DNA of 64,000 bases from MED-G105 sp039814575. Its GTDB lineage: Bacteria; Pseudomonadota; Alphaproteobacteria; Caulobacterales; Parvularculaceae. The notes under the pieces were generated by a model, which was given only the letters and a program-made list of their open reading frames with translations, searched no databases and was not told where the DNA came from. Position numbers and translations under genes: made by a program. Every line of letters begins with the position of its first letter. Position 1 is the stretch's first letter. Positions 8,504-16,886 of this stretch are shown piece by piece. The stretch is taken from NCBI GenBank assembly GCA_039814575.1, contig JBCCAY010000005.1, forward strand, positions 124,001-188,000. Reading direction: 5' to 3'.

Positions 8504-8992
8504 TTAACGCATGTGGAAACTACAGATCAGGGTGAACAGCCGCCGCGCCGTATCGAGATCAAGCGCGATCTTATCTTTGAGGCGTTCGCGGAGAATCTCA
8601 GAGCCCTCATTGTGCATCCCCCGCCGCGCCATATCGACAGTCTCAATCTGCGCCGGCGCAGCGTTGCGGATGGCGTCGTAATAGCTTTCGCACAAAAGGA
8701 AATAGTCTTTGATGATCTTCCGGAACGGCGTCATCGACAAATGCACTTGCCCAAGCGCGACTCCGCCCTCACGGCGTACGTCGAGGACTAATCGACGATC
8801 GGCGTACGACAAATAAAGCTCGAACGGCCCCTCGCCGGCACCGATGGGGCTGAAATAATTCTCTTCCAGAAGATCGTAAACAGCGACTTTGCGCTCGTGG
8901 TCGACGTCTGCTGTCGCGGGCGCAAGACTGCGTTCGTCAAGCTCGATCTTGACGATTTTCTGATTTGGATCGGTTTGTGCATCGCCCGCCAT
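8504..8992 (-). CDS. UPF0262 family protein
   Basis: 162 residues matching the UPF0262 pattern throughout: IVKIELDERSL, DHERKVAVYDLLEENYFSP, the GPFELYLSYADRRLVLDVR core, the helical FRKIIKDYFLLCESYYDAI, and a closing TARRLFTLICSFHMR. The function is unknown. It is almost always near hisD and the phosphatase gene in alphaproteobacteria. Here it is separated from hisD by the plus-strand gene at 9081. Confidence 0.9.
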   Translation of the reverse strand: MAGDAQTDPNQKIVKIELDERSLAPATADVDHERKVAVYDLLEENYFSPIGAGEGPFELYLSYADRRLVLDVRREGGVALGQVHLSMTPFRKIIKDYFLLCESYYDAIRNAAPAQIETVDMARRGMHNEGSEILRERLKDKIALDLDTARRLFTLICSFHMR

Positions 8993-9080
8993 AGGGCGTC
9001 CTTAACCTGTTTCGTCGATGAGCAAATACGGTTAACCGACGCCTGCCGTCGTCACAAGCGGCAACTGCGCCGCGCCGGTT

Positions 9081-10199
9081 ATGATTTCGACTCTTATGAA
9101 ACGCCCACTGGAACACTTGAGCATGATTACCCGTCTTTCCGCGTCGCCCCTATGCCGACCGACGATAAATGCCGTCGCCTCCGCCGTCGCTTTGACGGCC
9201 GTCGGCGCTGCGTCAGCACAAACATCAATGCATAGCGGGGACGCGAGCGCCCTACCCGGCATCGCCAAAGACATGATCGACGCCGCCGCGCAGTCCGGCG
9301 CAGCTGCAGACGTTAAAGCGGTGCAAGCCGCCGTTCGCGACGTCCTGCCAAGTTTCGCGAGCGCGATCGACGCCTACGCCGAAGAAACGCTGAGCGCGCT
9401 AAATAGCGCGGAAAACACGACGGCAGAGCCATCGGTCGCCAAGAGTGCAGACAGCGCCGCCAACACGGCAGTCGCTGAAGCGCCGTCATCCGAAAAAGCG
9501 ATTGAAGAAACCGCGCCAACGCCCGACGCAACAACACCAACCGGCTTTTGGTCGTTGAAGCCCTGGGACGGCAAACTGAACGCCGGCGCATCCTCGGCGA
9601 CGGGTAACTCCGTCAACACAGCCCTATCGTTCGCCCTCGACGCCCAACGCGAAGCCGGCCGCCTCACCCATAACGTCCAAGCCTATTTGAACATAGGCGA
9701 GGCAAACGACATCTTGAACCAAAAGCGCTGGGGCGGCGCTTATAAGCTCGACTTTGCCTTCAGCGAAAGCACCTACGCGTTCACCCGGGTGGCTTATGAC
9801 GAAGACCAATTCTCCGGCTTCGATTATCGCCTCTTTGGCGGCGCCGGCGCCGGCTATTTCCTCAAGAAAAGCGAGCCCCTAACCTGGAGCGTCGAAGGCG
9901 GCCCGGGTTACCGGTATGCGCCGATCGACGACACCCGCGAGATCGACCAGGAGTTCGCTCTTTACGCCGCAACTATCGGCAAATGGGTGATCCGCGAAGG
10001 TCTCACCTTCGATGAAAACGCCCGCGTCACCTGGACGAATTCAACGACAACGATGGAATCGACGACGTCCCTCACGGCTGACCTTTGGGGATCTGTGACG
10101 ACGGGGCTGTCGCTTTATTATCGCTTTGAGACCAATCCGCCGTTCGGCCGGGTACAGACGGACACCGTCTTAAGCGCCACCATCGGCTACACATTTTAG
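9081..10199 (+). CDS. DUF481 family outer-membrane beta-barrel protein
   Basis: Up to 372 residues. A signal peptide ends at GAASA-Q near residue 46. An Ala/Glu/Thr-rich linker runs to about 150. A C-terminal region of alternating strands (GKLNAGASSATGNS, then many aromatic-flanked strands, ending TIGYTF) matches the YdiY/DUF481 barrel, with the terminal Phe expected of outer-membrane proteins. DUF481 proteins are reported as salt-stress-induced in some bacteria. Starts at 9081, 9096 and 9123 are possible; 9123 gives the most normal signal peptide. It is inserted on the opposite strand between hisD and UPF0262. Confidence 0.85.
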   Translation: MISTLMKRPLEHLSMITRLSASPLCRPTINAVASAVALTAVGAASAQTSMHSGDASALPGIAKDMIDAAAQSGAAADVKAVQAAVRDVLPSFASAIDAYAEETLSALNSAENTTAEPSVAKSADSAANTAVAEAPSSEKAIEETAPTPDATTPTGFWSLKPWDGKLNAGASSATGNSVNTALSFALDAQREAGRLTHNVQAYLNIGEANDILNQKRWGGAYKLDFAFSESTYAFTRVAYDEDQFSGFDYRLFGGAGAGYFLKKSEPLTWSVEGGPGYRYAPIDDTREIDQEFALYAATIGKWVIREGLTFDENARVTWTNSTTTMESTTSLTADLWGSVTTGLSLYYRFETNPPFGRVQTDTVLSATIGYTF

Positions 10200-10223
10200 G
10201 GCGTCGCGATCATTGCACGCGAC

Positions 10224-11513
10224 TTAATTGAGCCGACGGCGTATCGACGCAGCGTGCCCCGGCAGACCTTCCGCATCGGCGAGGCGCGCGGCGGCGGGGC
10301 CGATTGCGCGCAAGCCTTCCGGCCCTGCGCCGACGAGTGTCGTTCGTTTCATGAATGAAAGAACCGATAAGCCCGAGGCGTAACGCGCCGCGCCAGACGT
10401 CGGCAGCACATGGTTCGGCCCCGCGATATAATCGCCAAGGGCCTCCGGCGTATAACGGCCAAGGAACACCGCGCCCGCGTTTCGGATTTTAGAAAGCAGC
10501 GCGTCCGGATCAGCGACAGCGAGCTCTAAGTGCTCCGGCGCGATGCGATCGATGAGCGCCGGCGCGTCACTAAGATTAGCAACGACAATCACGGCGGAAT
10601 TATCCGCCCACGCCGCGCCCGTGATCTCTCTGCGGGAACTCGCCGCGATTTGATTGGCGGCGGCTTCACACACCCGATCGGCGAATGCCCGATCGTCGGT
10701 GATCAGAATGCTCTGCGACGACGGATCGTGCTCAGCCTGGCTTAATAAGTCGGCGGCGATCCAGTCGGGGTCGTTGTCGCCGTCGGCCACCACCAGAATT
10801 TCCGACGGGCCCGCGATGCTGTCGATGCCGACCGTTCCGAAAACTTGGCGTTTGGCTTCAGCGACATAGGCGTTGCCAGGGCCGACGATGACATCGACGG
10901 GCGCGAGCGGCCCTGCGCCATAGGCCATCGCGGCGATTGCTTGGGCTCCGCCGATGCGCCAAATCTCGTCGACGCCGGCGATCGACGCCGCCGTCAAAAC
11001 TGCATCATTATCAAAACCGTCAGGTGTCGGAACACATAAGACAATGCGCGCGGCGCCGGCGACCTTCGCGGGGATCGCGTTCATTAATACGCTCGAGGGA
11101 TAAGCCGCCCGACCGCCCGGCGCATAAAGGCCCGCGGCGGCGACCGCCGTCCACCGCCAGCCAAGCGTCAAACCCGCCTCGTCTTGATAGCGCTCGTCTT
11201 GGGGCATTTGTCGCTGGTGAAAGGCTTCAATGCGCGCCGCCGCTTGCCGCAGCGCCGCGGTGACGTCGGCGTCAAGCCGCACCGTTGCGGCATTGATCTC
11301 ATCCGCCGTTACGCGCAGGCGCGTCACATCGGCGTCAAAACCGTCAAATTTCGTCGTATACCGACAAACCGCGTCCATGCCCTCGGCGCGCACGTCGGCG
11401 ACGATGGCGCGCACCGCATCGCCGACATTTTCGGTCGTGGCGCGGCTCTCACGCGCCAATGCGTCAAAAGCGGCAGTGAAATCAGCCGCGTCGGCGTTAA
11501 GTCGTCTCACCAT
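10224..11513 (-). CDS. hisD: Histidinol dehydrogenase
   Basis: 429 residues, normal for the family. Motifs include GLYAPGGRAAYPSSVLMNA, IGGAQAIAAMAYG, VGPGNAYVAEAKRQVFG, IAGPSEILVVAD and SQAEHDPSSQSIL, with zinc-site His in AEHD and APEHLEL. It oxidises histidinol to histidine in two NAD-dependent steps. The open frame continues upstream to 11585, but the ATG at 11513 has GAAGG 9 bases before it and lies 4 bases after the DUF2948 stop, so I chose it. Confidence 0.97.
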   Translation of the reverse strand: MVRRLNADAADFTAAFDALARESRATTENVGDAVRAIVADVRAEGMDAVCRYTTKFDGFDADVTRLRVTADEINAATVRLDADVTAALRQAAARIEAFHQRQMPQDERYQDEAGLTLGWRWTAVAAAGLYAPGGRAAYPSSVLMNAIPAKVAGAARIVLCVPTPDGFDNDAVLTAASIAGVDEIWRIGGAQAIAAMAYGAGPLAPVDVIVGPGNAYVAEAKRQVFGTVGIDSIAGPSEILVVADGDNDPDWIAADLLSQAEHDPSSQSILITDDRAFADRVCEAAANQIAASSRREITGAAWADNSAVIVVANLSDAPALIDRIAPEHLELAVADPDALLSKIRNAGAVFLGRYTPEALGDYIAGPNHVLPTSGAARYASGLSVLSFMKRTTLVGAGPEGLRAIGPAAARLADAEGLPGHAASIRRRLN

Positions 11514-11517
11514 CGGT

Positions 11518-12027
11518 CTAGCCTTCGCCCGTTTGGGCCACATTTTTGTCTGCCGCGCCATGAGGCGCACCATGAGCCGCACCATGATCAGGCTTCGATC
11601 CCGTCGGCCAGGGCGCGGTTAAATCAGAAATTTGGGCGTTGACGCTCTCGACCACAAGACGAACAGCGCCGCCGCCGGCTAACTCAAGCATAATCACGCC
11701 GCCGCCATCATCTTTGGCCTCAAAAGCCACCGCCAGAATGTCGACGACGGCGTCTTTCGCGTCGAGCCGCACATTCATCTGCTGCACGGCTACAACGTCA
11801 TCGAAATGAACGCCAGCGCGCACCCGCGCGAACGGTCCATTACGCCGGTCTATCGCGCACTCCCAGACGAAGCGATTGGCGACGAACGCAAAGCGGCGCC
11901 GCCCGGCGTCATGGGCGAAATCGCCTACCTTCGCGACGGCGTCTTGCAGCACCGCGGAGACGACCTGCAAGTCCTCTGCGTCCGCCGCAATAAGGCGCAA
12001 GGGTTTGTAGCTTTTTAGATCGGCCAT
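11518..12027 (-). CDS. DUF2948 family protein
   Basis: 169 residues. The YKPLRLIAADAEDLQVVSAVLQDAV opening and the RFAFVANRFVWE segment are typical of the alphaproteobacterial DUF2948 family found between murA and hisD. The C-terminal 25 residues (GAAHGAPHGAADKN region) are a low-complexity tail with an imperfect 4-residue repeat, encoded by a short degenerate DNA repeat. The function is unknown. It is translationally close to hisD (4-base gap). Confidence 0.88.
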   Translation of the reverse strand: MADLKSYKPLRLIAADAEDLQVVSAVLQDAVAKVGDFAHDAGRRRFAFVANRFVWECAIDRRNGPFARVRAGVHFDDVVAVQQMNVRLDAKDAVVDILAVAFEAKDDGGGVIMLELAGGGAVRLVVESVNAQISDLTAPWPTGSKPDHGAAHGAPHGAADKNVAQTGEG

Positions 12028-12130
12028 GGTCTTTGCGACGGTCCCCTAACAGTCAGCCGACGCGAGCCCGCGCGCAGCCGCCGCACGGCGTATACCGCGC
12101 CCGCCAAGCCGTCAAACATCGCCGCTCTCA

Positions 12131-13393
12131 TTAAGCGCTAACGCGTTCGATCAAGGCGCCGCATTGGCTTAGCTTTTTCTCTAAGCGCTCAAAGCCACGA
12201 TCCAGGTGATAAACGCGATTGACGATGGTTTGACCTTCCGCGCCGAGCGCCGCCAGGACCAAGCTCATGGACGCGCGCAAATCCGTCGCCATCACCGGCG
12301 CGCCCTTTAAGCGGGGAACGCCGCGCACTGTCGCCGTTTGTCCGTTGACGGAGATGTCTGCGCCCAGCCGCGCCAGTTCCGGCGCATGCATATAGCGGTT
12401 TTCAAAAATCTGTTCTTTGATGGTCGAGACGCCCTCAGACGTCGCCATCAACGCCATAAACTGCGCTTGGAGATCCGTTGGAAAGCCCGGGAACGGCTGA
12501 GTGACGACATCCGTCGCCTGACAGCGCGGTCCTTCCCGCTTCACTTTTACGCCGCCCTCAACGTCTTCCAGGGAAAGACCTGTCTCTTGGAGAACGCCCA
12601 CCGCCGCGCCAAGAAGATAGAGCCGCGCTCTTTTAAGAGTCAATTCCCCGCCAGCGACGCCGACCGCCATGGCGTAGGAGCCGATCTCCATCCGGTCCGG
12701 CAACACCGCATGGCGGGCGCCGGACAGGCGCGCGACGCCTTGAATGCGAATCTCTGGCGAGCCGTCGCCCTCAATGCGCGCGCCCATGGCCCTTAAGCAG
12801 TTGGCGATATCGACAATCTCCGGCTCACGCGCGGCATTCACCAGCACGGTCTCGCCCTTCGCCAGGCTCGCGGCCATCATTGAGTGTTCCGTCGCGCCGA
12901 CCGACACGAACGGAAAATCGATCCGCGCGCCCTGCAATCCGGTCGGCGCGGCGGCGCGCACATAGCCCTCTTCCAGCTCGATATCAGCGCCCATCGCCGC
13001 CAGCGCCTTCAAGTGCAGATCAACCGGTCGCGCGCCGATGGCGCAACCGCCGGGCAGCGACACACGCGCCTCGCCTTCCCTCGCCAAAAGCGGCCCTAAG
13101 ACGTTGAAAGAGGCGCGCATTTTACGAACAAGATCATATGGCGCCTCGGTCGAGCGCACATTCGCCATATGCAGCGTCATCGCGCCGTCGCCAGCGTCGT
13201 CGACGTCGACGCCCAATGTCTCCAGCAGCCGACGCAACATGGCGACGTCAGCCAGCGCCGGCACGTTTTCAAGGCGCAAGGCCTCGTCAGTGAGGATGGC
13301 GGCGACCATCACCTTGATAGCGGAGTTCTTCGCGCCGCTAATGGGCACGTCGCCAAAGAGCGGGCGTCCGCCGATTATCGCTAAGCTGTCCAT
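12131..13393 (-). CDS. murA: UDP-N-acetylglucosamine 1-carboxyvinyltransferase
   Basis: 420 residues. The PEP/UDP-GlcNAc site ISGAKNSAIK (K22, N23) and the fosfomycin-sensitive Cys117 in LPGGCAIGARPVDLHL are present, as are FPTDLQAQFMAL and RASMSLVLAAL. It catalyses the first committed step of peptidoglycan synthesis in the cytoplasm. It is followed by DUF2948 and hisD on the same strand. Confidence 0.97.
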   Translation of the reverse strand: MDSLAIIGGRPLFGDVPISGAKNSAIKVMVAAILTDEALRLENVPALADVAMLRRLLETLGVDVDDAGDGAMTLHMANVRSTEAPYDLVRKMRASFNVLGPLLAREGEARVSLPGGCAIGARPVDLHLKALAAMGADIELEEGYVRAAAPTGLQGARIDFPFVSVGATEHSMMAASLAKGETVLVNAAREPEIVDIANCLRAMGARIEGDGSPEIRIQGVARLSGARHAVLPDRMEIGSYAMAVGVAGGELTLKRARLYLLGAAVGVLQETGLSLEDVEGGVKVKREGPRCQATDVVTQPFPGFPTDLQAQFMALMATSEGVSTIKEQIFENRYMHAPELARLGADISVNGQTATVRGVPRLKGAPVMATDLRASMSLVLAALGAEGQTIVNRVYHLDRGFERLEKKLSQCGALIERVSA

Positions 13394-13477
13394 CCTGGTG
13401 TCGTCGTCCTTCTCAAGCGCGCCTTATAACCGCAAGGGGGGTTGGTTGTTGCTTATAGCGATTTAATGGGTAGCGGC

Positions 13478-13663
13478 TTAATGGGGCTCTTTTTTGCCGG
13501 CTTTGCGGCGGCGCAAATTGGCCCGCAACGCCTCGGCGAGCCGCGCCTCGCGATCGTCGTTTGACGCAGTTTCAGACTTACCGGGCGCTTTTCCCCCAGC
13601 GGCTCCGGATTTTATATCCGCGTCATCAACCTGGTCGGCCGCTTTGGTTTTATCGTTCGTCAT
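13478..13663 (-). CDS. Small charged protein of unknown function
   Basis: 61 residues: a disordered, Asp/Lys/Gly-rich first half and a basic helical end (RLAEALRANLRRRKAGKK). The reading frame is GC3-rich like its neighbours and sits 85 bases upstream of murA on the same strand. Short proteins with a similar R-AL-x-NL-x-RRK tail are common upstream of murA-like loci in alphaproteobacteria, so I believe it is real, but I know no function. Confidence 0.6.
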   Translation of the reverse strand: MTNDKTKAADQVDDADIKSGAAGGKAPGKSETASNDDREARLAEALRANLRRRKAGKKEPH

Positions 13664-13721
13664 TATAGTGCGGTGATCGCATTCGCGGTGGTGCGCAGAA
13701 TTGCTCGCGCCAATTCTTAAA

Positions 13722-13796
<75 letters not shown>

Positions 13797-13947
13797 GCCT
13801 CGCGCCCAAAAAGCGGCGCTTTAGCAAACGCGCTTCAATGCAGCGCGCGAAGCGAGCGGTGTATCAACGTTTCGCGCTTTTTCAAGTGGTTTCCAGAACG
13901 CACCGCCCTGTCCCAAGCTGACCGAGAAACCCCACCGAACGAAAGCG

Positions 13948-14835
13948 CTACGGCATCATTTTTTCGATCGGCGCCACGAGAATGGCGCTCGCCCCGAGCT
14001 TTTTAAGTTCTTCCAAAGTGCTCCAGAACACTTCCTCGCCGCACACCGTGTGAACCGCGACGTGATCGGGTCGCCCGGCGAGCTCCAAGATTGTCGGCGC
14101 CTCAGCGCCCGGCAACAACGCGGAGATTTTGTCGACCGCCTCTTTGGGGGCGTTCAGCATCACATACTTCGCATCCCGCGAGGCGACGACGCCGTCCATG
14201 CGCAAGAGCAAATTCTCCAGCGCCTTTTCTTTTTCTTCGGAAAACCCGCCGCCGCGCCGGATGAGCACAGCCTCAGAATTGTAGACGGTGTCGCTCGGCG
14301 CCAGTCCATGTGCGTCGAGCGTCGCGCCCGTCGAAACGATATCGCAGACCGCATCGGCGATTTTCAGCTGCGGCGCGACCTCGACAGAGCCGGTCATTGA
14401 CACCATTTCCGCCTCAACGCTCTTGGTCCGTAGATACGCGTCCGTCAGCGCCGGATAGGACGTCGCCACGCGTTTGCCGGCGAAGGCGTCCGCATTAACC
14501 CCGCCCCAAGCTTTCGGGGCCGCCAACATCAATCGGCACCGTGCGAATCCAAGATCACGCACCTTCGTCGCCGCCCCGTCCGCGCCGCCGCCAAGGCGGT
14601 GCTCTTCATAGACATTGCCGCCGACAATGCCGATGTCGCAGACGCCGTCGTCAACGAAGGCCGGAATATCGTCATCACGCACCAGCAAGACGTCGAGCGG
14701 CAACTCCCGCGCGCGGCCGTAAAGATTGTCCCGCGCCCGGGAAATCGTCAGTCCGCATTTCTTCAGAAGATTAAATGTGCCGTCGGACAAACGACCGGAC
14801 TTCTGCAAAGCCAGCCGCAAACGCTCCTCAGCCAT
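13948..14835 (-). CDS. hisG: ATP phosphoribosyltransferase, long form
   Basis: 295 residues. The catalytic domain starts RLRLALQKSGRLSDGTFNLL and includes RARELPLDVLLVRDDDIP and GICGGNV-like GIVGGNVYEE. The PRPP loop lies around CDIVSTGATLDAHGL. A C-terminal HisG_C domain with VHTVCGEEVFWSTLEELKKLGA marks the long type, which carries its own feedback domain and does not need HisZ. The ATG at 14835 follows a perfect AAAGGAG; the open frame upstream to 14904 is not conserved. Confidence 0.95.
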   Translation of the reverse strand: MAEERLRLALQKSGRLSDGTFNLLKKCGLTISRARDNLYGRARELPLDVLLVRDDDIPAFVDDGVCDIGIVGGNVYEEHRLGGGADGAATKVRDLGFARCRLMLAAPKAWGGVNADAFAGKRVATSYPALTDAYLRTKSVEAEMVSMTGSVEVAPQLKIADAVCDIVSTGATLDAHGLAPSDTVYNSEAVLIRRGGGFSEEKEKALENLLLRMDGVVASRDAKYVMLNAPKEAVDKISALLPGAEAPTILELAGRPDHVAVHTVCGEEVFWSTLEELKKLGASAILVAPIEKMMP

Positions 14836-15037
14836 TCTCTTCTCCTTTCTCAATCGCATTGATTTGCGTCGCCATACGCGACGCGTTTCGCCCAAAGCCG
14901 CCACGCGGCTTGTTTCGAAAGCGTTGGACAGATTTTTGGTTTAACTTGCAACCCTGCGAGCAATTCGCGACGTATGGAAGCACAAACGCGCGCCACGCCC
15001 GCCACCTTAAAAATCTCACAAAAAAGGCCGTTCCCCC

Positions 15038-16705
15038 ATGTCGACGACGCCGACCGCCAATATGAACTATCGGTTTTCAGACGCCGAATTAGCGCTGCTC
15101 GCCGCCTATGGCGAACGCCGCAGCCACAAGGCCGGCGACATTCTTTTCGAACAGGGAGACGTCGAGCCGGACGTCCTTGTTTTGCTGAACGGCGGCCTCA
15201 ACGTTTATTTGCGCGAGGACGGCGAAGAGCGACGCGTCGGTTGGTTAGAGCCCTCTCAATTCACCGGCGACGTTTCCATCATCACCGGCCAGCCGTCGCT
15301 CGTGTTCGCGCGCATGGAAGAAGACGGCGAAGTCTTGCATCTCTCAACCCCGGCGATCCGGCGCATTCTTGTTGAAAACTCCGAGCTATCGGACGTCTTC
15401 GTTTCGACCTTCACAGCACGGCGCGCGTGGGCCCGCAGCGAGGGCCGATCGAGCGTCGTCCTCGTGGGCCGAGCGCTTGATCGCGCCTCGTTCTCTTTGC
15501 GCGATCTCCTTTCTAAACACGACGTGCCGTTTTTATGGGCGGATATCGACGCCGACCCGCGCGCGACGAAAATCCTTGAACGTCTTGGGCTTTGCGCCGA
15601 GGACGCGCCCGTGCTCGTCGCCGGGCCGGACGACAATCCGGAAAGCCTTTTAGTGAAGCCGAGCATCGAAGAAGCCGGCCGACGGCTGGGGCTCGATCTC
15701 ATCCCCGATAATGCGTGTGCGGACATCATTGTCGTCGGCGCCGGCCCCGCCGGTCTCGCCGCTTCCGTTTACGCCGCCTCCGAAGGGCTCAGCGTCGTCG
15801 CGCTCGATGCGTCAGCGCCCGGCGGCCAGGCCGGCACAAGCTCCAAGATTGAGAACTATCTCGGCTTCCCCACCGGCATTTCCGGCCAAGAGCTGGCGGA
15901 CAGGGCGCGCTTGCAAGCGCAGAAATTCGGCGTCCGGATCGCCTCCCCCGTCAGCGCGCAATCCCTCAGCCGCGACGGTGACGACTACGCCCTTAAAACG
16001 ACAGACGGGCGCACCTTGAAAAGTCGGGCGGTCGTCATCGCCTCCGGCGCCAATTATCGCCGCTTGCCGATAGAGAATATCGAAACCTATGAGGGTCGCG
16101 GCGTTTACTATGGCGCAACGGCGATGGAAGCGCAGATTTGCCAAGACGCATCGATCGCCATTGTCGGCGCAGGCAACTCCGCCGGACAAGGCGCAGTGTT
16201 CCTCTCAAAGACCGCTAAAGACGTGCACGTCCTTTATCGGCGCGCGGACATTCGCGAGACCATGTCCGACTATCTCGTGCGCCGCTTGGAAGAAACGCCG
16301 AACATTCACCTGCATCCGCAAACGGAAATCAAAGCGTTTCACGGCGACGATAATTTTCTGCAGTCCCTCACGGTGAAAACCGCCGGCGCCGAAACGCCGC
16401 TCGACGTTGCGTTCGTTTTTCTATTTATCGGTGCAGCGCCCTGCTCCGATTGGCTGGAAAGCGCCGTCGCGCGGGACGACAAAGGCTTTCTTAAAACCGG
16501 GCCCGACATCGCCAATCTCGAACTCGTACGCGCCGGCTGGGCGCTGGAGCGCATGCCCTCGCGTTATGAAACCTCTTGGCCGCGCGTGTTCGCCGTCGGC
16601 GATGTTCGCTCCGGGTCAGTGAAACGCGTCGCCTCAGGCGTCGGCGAAGGCTCGGTCGTCATCCAAGCCGTGCATCGCGCACTGTCGGACGATCCCGCAG
16701 CTTAG
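15038..16705 (+). CDS. FAD-dependent oxidoreductase: cNMP-binding + thioredoxin-like + thioredoxin-reductase-like fusion
   Basis: 555 residues in three parts. Residues about 10-120 form a cyclic-nucleotide-binding beta-barrel (KAGDILFEQGD, then GLNVYLRED). Residues about 138-215 look like a thioredoxin/glutaredoxin fold without a CxxC. Residues about 225-555 are a thioredoxin-reductase-like flavoprotein with an FAD motif (VVGAGPAGLAASVYAASEGL), an NADPH motif (IVGAGNSAGQGAVFL) and a C-terminal FAVGDVRSGSVKRVA. The redox CATC of true thioredoxin reductases is replaced by GATA (GVYYGATAMEAQ), so it cannot reduce thioredoxin the usual way. Physiological substrate and ligand are unknown. It is divergent from hisG. 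Confidence 0.9.
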   Translation: MSTTPTANMNYRFSDAELALLAAYGERRSHKAGDILFEQGDVEPDVLVLLNGGLNVYLREDGEERRVGWLEPSQFTGDVSIITGQPSLVFARMEEDGEVLHLSTPAIRRILVENSELSDVFVSTFTARRAWARSEGRSSVVLVGRALDRASFSLRDLLSKHDVPFLWADIDADPRATKILERLGLCAEDAPVLVAGPDDNPESLLVKPSIEEAGRRLGLDLIPDNACADIIVVGAGPAGLAASVYAASEGLSVVALDASAPGGQAGTSSKIENYLGFPTGISGQELADRARLQAQKFGVRIASPVSAQSLSRDGDDYALKTTDGRTLKSRAVVIASGANYRRLPIENIETYEGRGVYYGATAMEAQICQDASIAIVGAGNSAGQGAVFLSKTAKDVHVLYRRADIRETMSDYLVRRLEETPNIHLHPQTEIKAFHGDDNFLQSLTVKTAGAETPLDVAFVFLFIGAAPCSDWLESAVARDDKGFLKTGPDIANLELVRAGWALERMPSRYETSWPRVFAVGDVRSGSVKRVASGVGEGSVVIQAVHRALSDDPAA

Positions 16706-16831
16706 CCTCTCCGATCTATCAGGCGCCCAACATCAACAAATAAAGTCGCCGTGCGCGCCATTGCTCGCAAAGGATCGATTTCGTGCGCATGTGAATCTCT
16801 CCAGCTTAGTCGAAGAAGCGCGCCGATGGGC

Positions 16832-16860
16832 TTGTCAAAAGTCTAGAGAAACGCGATAAC
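16832..16860 (+). promoter_or_regulatory. Candidate sigma-70 promoter of radA
   Basis: TTGTCA at 16832-16837 and GATAAC at 16855-16860 are separated by 17 bases, the optimal spacing for -35 and -10 boxes. They lie just upstream of the radA ribosome site (TAGGAG). Matches are 5/6 and 4/6 to the E. coli consensus, so this is a reasonable but unproven call. Confidence 0.45.
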
Positions 16861-16886
16861 GCAAAACAGAACATTAGGAGAACACC

